This document shows positions 1 to 5,228 of a stretch of DNA of 5,228 nt, one piece after another. The position numbers and the translations under genes were made by a program. Position 1 is the stretch's first letter, and every line of letters begins with the position of its first letter. Below the pieces are notes generated by a model. That model did no database searches, was not told the origin of the DNA, and saw nothing but the letters and a program-made list of their open reading frames with translations. The stretch is taken from contig DEKZ01000047.1 of the NCBI GenBank assembly GCA_002354135.1, positions 4,506 through 9,733 of the forward strand, in the 5' to 3' direction. Source of the DNA: Massilia sp. UBA2709. GTDB lineage: Bacteria; Pseudomonadota; Gammaproteobacteria; Burkholderiales; Burkholderiaceae_D.

Positions 1-493
1 GGCCGAAGCCGCTGATCACGGCCGCCATCACGCCGTAGCGCGCCTCGTGCAGCACGGTGGCCAGCACCCGCCAGCGCGAGGCGCCGAGGGCGCGCGCCGT
101 TTCGGCATAGCGCGGGTCGAGCGCCTGCACGGCGGCCAGCGTAAAGGCCAGCAGCACCGGCAGGCCGACCACGAACTGCCCAAGAATGATGCCCGATTGG
201 GAAAACAGCCATTCCAGGGGACCGAGGGGGCCGCGGCGCGACAGCAGCAGATAGAGCAGCAGGCCGATCAGGACTGTGGGGAGCGAGAGCGCGCACTGCG
301 CCAGCCAGATCGCGATGCGCCGGCCCGGGAAGCGGTGCATGGCGATGGCGTAGCCAAGCAGGACCGCCGGCGGGGTGGCCAGCAGCAGGCCGATCACGCT
401 GGTCTTGATCGAGACCCAGATGATGTACCAGAGCGCGGCGTCGCCGGAAAACAGCAGCACGAAGGCATGCCGCGTTGCCTCGAACAGGGTCAT
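1..493 (-). CDS. tupB: ABC transporter permease, tungstate TupB-like, 3'-truncated by window edge
   Basis: Inner-membrane permease of an ABC importer for an oxyanion, most likely tungstate (possibly molybdate). It is found by translating the minus strand from the ATG at 493: 164 residues are open to the window edge. Hydrophobic membrane segments lie at about 21-51, 61-84 and 100-124. A cytoplasmic EAA-type loop follows at 131-152 (ETARALGASRWRVL), the surface that contacts the ATPase. Phrases such as LLFSGD near the start, RRGPLGPLEWLFS, and LDPRYAETARALGASRW recall TupB (COG4662 type) rather than the molybdate permease ModB. TupB proteins are about 225-235 residues, so roughly two thirds are visible. 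No in-frame alternative start lies close upstream, and no purine-rich ribosome binding site precedes the ATG, so reinitiation after the fdhD stop 13 bases upstream is likely. The ABC permease call is firm; tungstate specificity rests on remembered family resemblance and the formate dehydrogenase context. Confidence 0.82.
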   Translation of the reverse strand, partial: MTLFEATRHAFVLLFSGDAALWYIIWVSIKTSVIGLLLATPPAVLLGYAIAMHRFPGRRIAIWLAQCALSLPTVLIGLLLYLLLSRRGPLGPLEWLFSQSGIILGQFVVGLPVLLAFTLAAVQALDPRYAETARALGASRWRVLATVLHEARYGVMAAVISGFG

Positions 494-506
494 GCGGACG
501 GCCGGG
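494..506 (-). other. 13-base fdhD/permease gap, no independent signals
   Basis: The gap between the fdhD stop and the permease ATG is GC-rich and too short for a promoter or terminator. It has no purine-rich ribosome binding site. Its size supports co-transcription of the permease with the formate dehydrogenase genes. There is also no room for an fdsD-like small subunit here. Confidence 0.7.
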
Positions 507-1385
507 TCACGAAGGAACGTGCAAGGGCTGGGGCAGCGGCGGCTCGAACAGTTCGGGCTCGAACACGATCCGTTCCTGGCCGGACAGCAGCAGGAAGTGC
601 CTGCCCGTGCAGCGCGCCAGCAGCGACATGCCGACCTTTTCCGCGACCATGTGCCCCATTTGCGTGGTGCCGGAGCGCGACAGCAGGAAGGGAATGCCCA
701 TCTGGGCGCCCTTGATTACCATTTCGGAGGTCAGGCGGCCGGTGGTGTAGAACACCTTGTCTTCGCCGCGCATGCCTTCCAGCCACATCAGGCCGGCGAT
801 GGCGTCGACCGCGTTGTGGCGGCCGACATCCTCCACGAAATACAGCAGCTCGCCGCTGTTCGAGAACAGCGCGCAGCCGTGCACCGAGCCGGCCTGCTTG
901 TAGATCGACTGCTGGGTGCGGATGGTCTCGACGATGCGGTAGATGCTGGCCTGCCTCAGGCGCGCGTCGGGCGGCAGCGCGATCCGGTCGACCTCGTCCA
1001 TCAGCCCGCCGAACATCGAGCCCTGGCCGCAACCGGTGGTCACGACCTTCTTCGCGGTGCGTTCCTCGACGTCGGCGATGCCGTTCCTGGTGACGACCGC
1101 CACCGCGTCGACCGACCAGTCGACCTGCACCGACACTACGTCCTCGATGGCGCGCACCAGACGCTGGTTGCGCAGGTAGCCGAGGGTGAGCGCCTCGGGC
1201 GCGCCGCCCAGGGTCATCAGGGTGACGAGCTCGCGCTTGTCGACGTAGACCGTCAGCGGCCGCTCGGCGGGAATCGAGATCGTGGAGCGGCGGCCGCGCT
1301 CGTCGATCGACTCGACCTCGTGCGTGAGGTCGGCGCGTGCATCGGACAGCAGGGGGCGGTAGCGGGACAGGTCTGGGCAATTCAT
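507..1385 (-). CDS. fdhD: FdhD/FdsC family formate dehydrogenase accessory sulfurtransferase/chaperone, complete
   Basis: FdhD-family proteins bind the bis-MGD cofactor and transfer sulfur from a cysteine desulfurase to it, which is needed to make active formate dehydrogenase. The 292 residues match the family size (E. coli FdhD is about 277). Family landmarks: an N-terminal region ending in EALTLGYLRNQRLV (about 64-77); the loop TTGCGQGSMF at 116-125; SVHGCALFSNSGEL (167-180); EDVGRHNAVDA (185-195); and the signature TTGRLTSEMVIKGAQMGIP (214-232) followed by LSRSGTT (235-241). In E. coli the loop holds a C-x-x-C pair; here only Cys119 is present and the second position is Gly122. The ATG at 1385 overlaps the alpha-subunit TGA, with no clear ribosome binding site, so translation is probably coupled. 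Its reading frame stays open for about 568 codons upstream inside the alpha gene, but that upstream protein matches nothing and is a shadow. The position after the alpha gene matches fdsC in classical fds operons. Confidence 0.96.
   Translation of the reverse strand: MNCPDLSRYRPLLSDARADLTHEVESIDERGRRSTISIPAERPLTVYVDKRELVTLMTLGGAPEALTLGYLRNQRLVRAIEDVVSVQVDWSVDAVAVVTRNGIADVEERTAKKVVTTGCGQGSMFGGLMDEVDRIALPPDARLRQASIYRIVETIRTQQSIYKQAGSVHGCALFSNSGELLYFVEDVGRHNAVDAIAGLMWLEGMRGEDKVFYTTGRLTSEMVIKGAQMGIPFLLSRSGTTQMGHMVAEKVGMSLLARCTGRHFLLLSGQERIVFEPELFEPPLPQPLHVPS
1382..1385 (-). promoter_or_regulatory. Translational coupling site, alpha/fdhD junction (ATGA overlap)
   Basis: The fdhD ATG (1385-1383) overlaps the alpha-subunit TGA (1384-1382). 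The bases just upstream of the ATG (CAATTGGCAAC) hold no clear Shine-Dalgarno motif, so fdhD translation probably depends on ribosomes finishing the alpha gene. Confidence 0.75.
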
Positions 1386-4183
1386 GTTGCCAATTGTGCC
1401 ACGTCCGCCAGAATTTGGCCGCCACCGTAGCTGCCCTGCGGTGCGACCTCCCCGCCCGGGGTGATCCTGACCGCGCAATACTTGAACTCGGGGATCTTCC
1501 CGTAGGGGTCGAGCGCCGCATTCGTCAGGCGGTTGATCGCCGCTTCGTAGTAGCAGAACGGGACGAAGATCGCGCCCACGGGCGAGCTGTCGTCGGCGCG
1601 CGCCCACAGCACCACCTCGCCGCGGCGCGAGGCGATCGTGATCGCCGAGCCCGGCGCGATGCCGAGGCGCTGCAGGTCGAGCGGATGCACCAGCGCCACC
1701 GGGTCGGGCTCGATCGCGTCGAGCACGCCGGCGCGCCGGGTCATGCTGCCGGTATGCCAGTGTTCGAGCTGGCGGCCGGTGATCAGGACCATCGGGTAGT
1801 CGCTGTCGGGGCGCTCGTCGGCCGGGATGATGTCGGCCGGGACGAAACGCGCCCGCTCGCCCGCGCGCGGGAAGCTGTCCGTGAACACCACCGGCTGGCC
1901 GGGGTCGCCCTCGTGGCGGCAGGGGTAGACCACGGCGCCCTCCTGCTCCAGGCGCTCCCAGGTGATGCCGGCGATGCTCGGCATCAGGCGCCGCATCTCG
2001 TCGAAGACCTCGGACACGTGGCCGTAGTGCCAGGGCAGGCCGAGCCGGTTCGCCATCTGCTGGATGATCCACAGGTCCTGCTTCGCTTCGCCCGGCGGAT
2101 CGATGGCCTGGCGGCCCAGCTGCACCAGGCGGTCGGTATTGGTGAAGGTGCCGGTCTTCTCGGGAAAGCCCGACGCCGGCAGGATCACGTCCGCGAGGTA
2201 GGCCGTCTCGGTGAGAAAAATGTCCTGCACCACCAGATGTTCGAGCGAAGCCAGGGCGGCGCGCGCGTGGTTGGCGTCCGGATCGGACATGGCGGGGTTC
2301 TCCCCCATGATGTACATGCCGCGCACCTGGCCGCTTTGAATCGCATCCATGATCTCGACCACGGTCAGGCCGGGTTGGGGGTCGAGCGTGGCGGCCCATC
2401 CCTGTTCGAACTTCGCGCGCACGGCCGGATCGTCCACGCGCCCGTAATCGGGCAGCATCATCGGGATCAGGCCGGCGTCCGACGCGCCCTGCACGTTGTT
2501 CTGCCCGCGCAGCGGATGCAGGCCGGTGCCGGGACGGCCGATCTGGCCGGTCATCAGCGACAAGGCGATCAGGCAGCGCGCGTTGTCGGTGCCGTGCACG
2601 TGCTGGGACACGCCCATGCCCCACAGGATCATCGAGCCCTTCGAGGTGGCGTAGAGGCGCGCGACCTCGCGGATGGTGCCGGCGTCGATGCCGCAGATCG
2701 GCGCCATCGCTTCCGGGCTGTAGGCGGCGACGTTCGCCTCCAGCTCCGCGTAGCCGACCGTGCGCTCGGCGATGAAGGCCGGGTCGACCAGGCGCTCGCT
2801 GACGATCGCGTGCATCATCGCATTGAGCAGGGCTACGTCGGTGTCGGGCTTGAACTGCAGGTAGCGGTGCGCGTGGCGCGCCAGCTCCGAGCGGCGCGGG
2901 TCGAGCACGATCAGCTTTGCGCCCGCCTTCGCCGCGTTCTTGATCCAGGTGGCCGCCACCGGATGGTTCACGGTAGGATTCGCCCCGATCAGGACGATGA
3001 CCTCGGCGCGCATCACGTCCATCACCGGATTCGACACCGCGCCCGAGCCGATCCCCTCCAGCAGCGCCGCCACCGAGGAAGCGTGGCACAGGCGGGTGCA
3101 GTGGTCGACGTTATTGGTCTGGAAGCCGGTGCGCACCAGCTTCTGGAACAGATAGGCTTCCTCGTTGCTGCCCTTGGCCGAGCCGAAGCCGGCCAGCACC
3201 GCGCCGCCGTGCTGGTCGCGGATGTGCGCCAGCCTGCCGCCGGCCAGTTCGAGCGCCTCTTCCCAGCTCGCCTCGCGGAACACTTCCAGCACGCGCGCAG
3301 GATCCATCGCGAAGTCGCCGGTCTTGGGTACGCCCGCGCGCCGGATCAAGGGTTTGGTGAGCCGGTGCGGATGGTGGGCGTAGTCGAAGCCGTAGCGGCC
3401 CTTGACGCACAGGCGGCCGTGGTTGGCCGGACCGTCGCGTCCCTTCACTTCCAGGATGCGGTTGTCCTTGACCTTGTAGGTCAGCTGGCAGCCGACGCCG
3501 CAGTAGGGGCAGACCGAATCGACCTCCCTGTCGGGCACTTCCATCGCCACGCCGCGCGCCGGCGCCAGCGCGCCGGTCGGGCAGGCCTGCACGCACTCGC
3601 CGCAGGCCACGCAAGTCGAGGCGCCCATGGCGTCGTCCTGGTCGAACACGATCTTCGCGTCCTGGCCGCGGAAGGCCAGGCCGATGACGTCGTTCACCTG
3701 CTCGTCGCGGCAGGCGCGCACGCAGCGCGTGCACTGGATGCAGGCGTCGAGGTTGACGGTGATGGCGGCATGGGTAGTGTCGCGCGCCGGTTGCACGCGC
3801 GTGGAGGCGAAGCGCGGCTGGGTGACGCCGAGCTTCGCGGCCCACTGGCCCAGCTCGTTGTCGCGCGTGTAGTCAGTACCGCCCGCGTCGGATTCGAGCA
3901 GCTCCAGCACCATCCTCTGCGCGGCGACGGCGCGCGGGCTTTCGGTGCTCACCTTCATGCCGGCGGCCGGGTGGCGGCAGCACGAGGGCGCCAGCACGCG
4001 CTCGCCCGCGATCTCGACCATGCAGGAACGGCAGTTGCCGACCGCCTCCATGCCCGGTTTGTAGCACAGGTGGGGCACCTCGACGCCTTCGCGGTGGGCG
4101 ACCTCGATCAGGGTTTCGCCGGGCAGCGCCTCGACGCTGCGGCCATTCAGTTCGAATGCGATGCGGGGAATATCGGCGTTCAT
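1382..4183 (-). CDS. fdsA: NAD-dependent formate dehydrogenase alpha subunit (W/Mo-bis-MGD, iron-sulfur), complete
   Basis: Cytoplasmic catalytic subunit (933 residues) that oxidises formate to CO2 and passes electrons to the beta subunit. Domains in order: an N-terminal [2Fe-2S] ferredoxin domain (ligands Cys40, 51, 54, 68); two ferredoxin-like [4Fe-4S] motifs (Cys148/151/154/158 and Cys191/194/197/201); the proximal [4Fe-4S] motif of molybdopterin oxidoreductases (Cys225/228/232/259), followed by Lys261 in CVKG; the catalytic domain; and a C-terminal molydopterin-binding domain from about 795 to 908 (GRQLEHWHTGSMTRRAG). By analogy with E. coli FdhF, Cys366-His367 in RLCHASS correspond to the Sec-His pair, and Arg559/Gln561 in PLRGQNN to the active-site Arg/Gln. 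Residues 96-125 have no Cys or His, so the NuoG-type His-Cys3 cluster seen in classical FdsA has no ligands. The ATG at 4183 fits the ferredoxin start and overlaps the upstream stop. Overall sequence recalls Methylorubrum FDH1 alpha; tungsten versus molybdenum cannot be read from the protein. Confidence 0.97.
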   Translation of the reverse strand: MNADIPRIAFELNGRSVEALPGETLIEVAHREGVEVPHLCYKPGMEAVGNCRSCMVEIAGERVLAPSCCRHPAAGMKVSTESPRAVAAQRMVLELLESDAGGTDYTRDNELGQWAAKLGVTQPRFASTRVQPARDTTHAAITVNLDACIQCTRCVRACRDEQVNDVIGLAFRGQDAKIVFDQDDAMGASTCVACGECVQACPTGALAPARGVAMEVPDREVDSVCPYCGVGCQLTYKVKDNRILEVKGRDGPANHGRLCVKGRYGFDYAHHPHRLTKPLIRRAGVPKTGDFAMDPARVLEVFREASWEEALELAGGRLAHIRDQHGGAVLAGFGSAKGSNEEAYLFQKLVRTGFQTNNVDHCTRLCHASSVAALLEGIGSGAVSNPVMDVMRAEVIVLIGANPTVNHPVAATWIKNAAKAGAKLIVLDPRRSELARHAHRYLQFKPDTDVALLNAMMHAIVSERLVDPAFIAERTVGYAELEANVAAYSPEAMAPICGIDAGTIREVARLYATSKGSMILWGMGVSQHVHGTDNARCLIALSLMTGQIGRPGTGLHPLRGQNNVQGASDAGLIPMMLPDYGRVDDPAVRAKFEQGWAATLDPQPGLTVVEIMDAIQSGQVRGMYIMGENPAMSDPDANHARAALASLEHLVVQDIFLTETAYLADVILPASGFPEKTGTFTNTDRLVQLGRQAIDPPGEAKQDLWIIQQMANRLGLPWHYGHVSEVFDEMRRLMPSIAGITWERLEQEGAVVYPCRHEGDPGQPVVFTDSFPRAGERARFVPADIIPADERPDSDYPMVLITGRQLEHWHTGSMTRRAGVLDAIEPDPVALVHPLDLQRLGIAPGSAITIASRRGEVVLWARADDSSPVGAIFVPFCYYEAAINRLTNAALDPYGKIPEFKYCAVRITPGGEVAPQGSYGGGQILADVAQLAT

Positions 4184-4192
4184 GCTGCCCCC
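4180..4192 (-). promoter_or_regulatory. Translational coupling site, beta/alpha junction (ATGA overlap plus G-rich ribosome binding site)
   Basis: On the minus strand the alpha-subunit ATG (4183-4181) shares bases with the beta-subunit TGA (4182-4180). A GGGGG run at 4192-4188 lies four bases upstream of the ATG and can act as a modest Shine-Dalgarno element. The 4-base overlap implies coupled translation, which suits two subunits of one complex. Confidence 0.8.
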
Positions 4193-5228
4193 AGTTCGTG
4201 TGGGAAGTACTTGATGACGCAGTCGACCGGATTCGGCGCGGCCTGCCCCAGGCCGCAGATCGAGGCGTCGCGCATTACCTGGGACAGTTCGGCCAGCAGG
4301 CCGGTGTCCCAATGCGGCTGTTCGATCAGCGCCAGCGCCTTGGCGGTGCCAGCGCGGCAGGGGGTGCACTGGCCGCAGGACTCGTCCTTGAAGAAGCGCA
4401 TCGTGTTGCGCGCGGCGGCGACCGCGCTGTCGCGGTGCGACAGCACCACCACCGCCGCCGAACCGATGAAGCAGCCGTAAGGCTGCAGGGTGTCGAAGTC
4501 GAGCGGGATGTCGCCTAGCGCCGCCGGCAGGATACCGCCCGAGGCTCCGCCCGGCAGGTAGGCGTAAAAATCGTGCCCGTCCTGCATGCCGCCGCAATAC
4601 TCGGCGATCAGCTCGCGCACCGTGATGCCGGCCGGGGCCAGCTTGACGCCCGGCTCGCGCACCCGTCCCGACACCGAGAACGAACGCAGGCCGCGCCGGC
4701 CATGGCGTCCGTGGCTGGCGAACCAGTCGCCGCCGCGCTCGAGGATCTCGCGCACCCAGTGCAGCGACTCGAAGTTGTGCTCCAGCGTGGGCCGTCCGAA
4801 CAGGCCGATCTGCGCCACGTAGGGCGGGCGCAGGCGCGGCATGCCGCGCTTGCCTTCGATGGACTCGATCATGGCCGACTCTTCGCCGCAGATGTAGGCG
4901 CCGGCGCCACGCCGGAGAACAATCGACGGCATGCCCTGCACCGGCGGGTCCGCGTTCAGCTTCTCCAGCTCCGCCGCCAGCATCGCGCGGCAACCGTGGT
5001 ATTCGTCGCGCAGGTAGACATAGATGGCCTCGATGCCGACCGCCCAGGCGGCGATCAGGGCGCCTTCCAGGAAGCGGTGCGGGTCGCGTTCGAGGTAGAC
5101 GCGGTCCTTGAAGGTGCCGGGCTCGCCCTCGTCGATGTTAATCGCCATCAGGCGCGGTCCGGGCTCGGCCCGCACGATGCGCCATTTGGGTCCCAGCGGG
5201 AAGCCCGCGCCGCCCAGGCCGCGCAGGC
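4180..5228 (-). CDS. fdsB: NAD-dependent formate dehydrogenase beta (FMN/NADH diaphorase) subunit, 5'-truncated by window edge
   Basis: This is the NuoF-like subunit of a soluble formate dehydrogenase. It takes electrons from the alpha subunit through a [4Fe-4S] cluster to FMN and reduces NAD+ in the cytoplasm. The window shows the C-terminal 348 residues; the frame is open to the edge, and the true start lies outside. Visible-residue numbering: the glycine-rich FMN/NADH motif GGAGFPLGPKW is near residues 5-15 (Leu where many relatives have Thr after GFP), DEGEPGTFKDR is near 32-42, and GAGAYICGEESAMIES is near 107-122. The C-terminal cluster motif CGQCTPC gives Cys284, 287 and 290, with the fourth ligand Cys324 in ICGLG. 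Relatives have roughly 500-570 residues, so about 150-220 are missing, including any fused NuoE-like domain. The TGA stop overlaps the next gene's ATG. A GTG at 5175 is internal to the FMN domain and is not the start. The family call is secure; FdsB versus a fused FDH1-type beta subunit cannot be decided here. Confidence 0.95.
   Translation of the reverse strand, partial: LRGLGGAGFPLGPKWRIVRAEPGPRLMAINIDEGEPGTFKDRVYLERDPHRFLEGALIAAWAVGIEAIYVYLRDEYHGCRAMLAAELEKLNADPPVQGMPSIVLRRGAGAYICGEESAMIESIEGKRGMPRLRPPYVAQIGLFGRPTLEHNFESLHWVREILERGGDWFASHGRHGRRGLRSFSVSGRVREPGVKLAPAGITVRELIAEYCGGMQDGHDFYAYLPGGASGGILPAALGDIPLDFDTLQPYGCFIGSAAVVVLSHRDSAVAAARNTMRFFKDESCGQCTPCRAGTAKALALIEQPHWDTGLLAELSQVMRDASICGLGQAAPNPVDCVIKYFPHELGAA

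Noticed and set aside
47..715. A 222-codon plus-strand frame opposite the permease and fdhD 3' end.
   Set aside because: It is Gln/Arg/Ala-rich with no motif, and lies antisense to a clear membrane permease and FdhD.
490..1521. A 343-codon minus-strand frame overlapping fdhD.
   Set aside because: It is in the wrong frame relative to the FdhD signatures, is Arg/Pro-rich and spans the alpha/fdhD junction without respecting it.
3086..3088. Possible selenocysteine at the active site, as in some formate dehydrogenases.
   Set aside because: The codon reads TGC (Cys366), not TGA, so this is a Cys-type enzyme.
1386..3089. About 568 open codons in the fdhD frame upstream of the fdhD ATG, which could suggest a giant fusion protein.
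   Set aside because: This stretch overlaps the alpha-subunit catalytic domain in another frame, its translation has no family resemblance, and the fdhD homology begins exactly at the ATGA overlap. It is a GC-bias shadow.
1337..4480. A plus-strand open frame of 1047 codons running antisense to the alpha subunit.
   Set aside because: It lies fully opposite well-supported genes. Its translation is rich in Arg, Ala, His, Asp and Gly with no recognisable domain, as expected when a G/C-rich third position removes stops from the antisense frame.
4184..4993. Open frame continuing upstream of the alpha-subunit ATG for 270 codons, suggesting a longer alpha protein.
   Set aside because: It overlaps the beta subunit out of frame and encodes low-complexity Arg/Ala/Gly sequence. 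The [2Fe-2S] domain begins just after the ATG at 4183, which also forms the ATGA overlap.

Overview
The window is a tightly packed, single-direction stretch of high-GC DNA. All four genes I can support lie on the minus strand, so transcription runs from the right edge to the left edge. In that order they are: the 3' part of an NAD-dependent formate dehydrogenase beta (diaphorase) subunit, the complete molybdopterin/iron-sulfur catalytic alpha subunit, a complete FdhD-type accessory protein, and the 5' part of an ABC permease that looks like the tungstate permease TupB. The strong G/C bias at third codon positions, the gene content and the protein sequences suggest a proteobacterium, probably a betaproteobacterium of the Burkholderiales. 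The placement is inference; no rRNA or other marker is present.

Layout on the minus strand: beta subunit 5228-4180 (5' end off the window), alpha subunit 4183-1382, fdhD 1385-507, permease 493-1 (3' end off the window). The beta/alpha and alpha/fdhD junctions are both 4-base ATGA stop/start overlaps, and fdhD and the permease are 13 bases apart. There is no intergenic space for an internal promoter or terminator, so this should be one operon whose promoter lies beyond the right edge. No RNA genes, mobile elements, repeats or CRISPR are seen, and no stretch over 300 bases lacks a gene.

How the genes fit together: the alpha subunit oxidises formate at a W- or Mo-bis-MGD centre. Electrons pass through its iron-sulfur clusters to FMN in the beta subunit, which reduces NAD+. 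FdhD is the sulfur-transfer chaperone that activates the metal cofactor, and the permease would import the metal oxyanion. The module thus couples enzyme, cofactor maturation and metal supply.

The points most worth a second look are: the tungstate-type permease directly behind fdhD, where classical fds operons carry fdsD; the absence from the alpha subunit of the His/Cys ligands for the NuoG-like N-terminal [4Fe-4S] cluster; and the FdhD motif reading C-G-Q-G instead of C-x-x-C. Together with overall sequence resemblance recalled from memory, these point to an FDH1-like (Methylorubrum-type, tungsten) enzyme rather than the classical Cupriavidus/Rhodobacter FdsGBACD molybdenum enzyme. This is a lineage variant of a known system, not a wholly new one.
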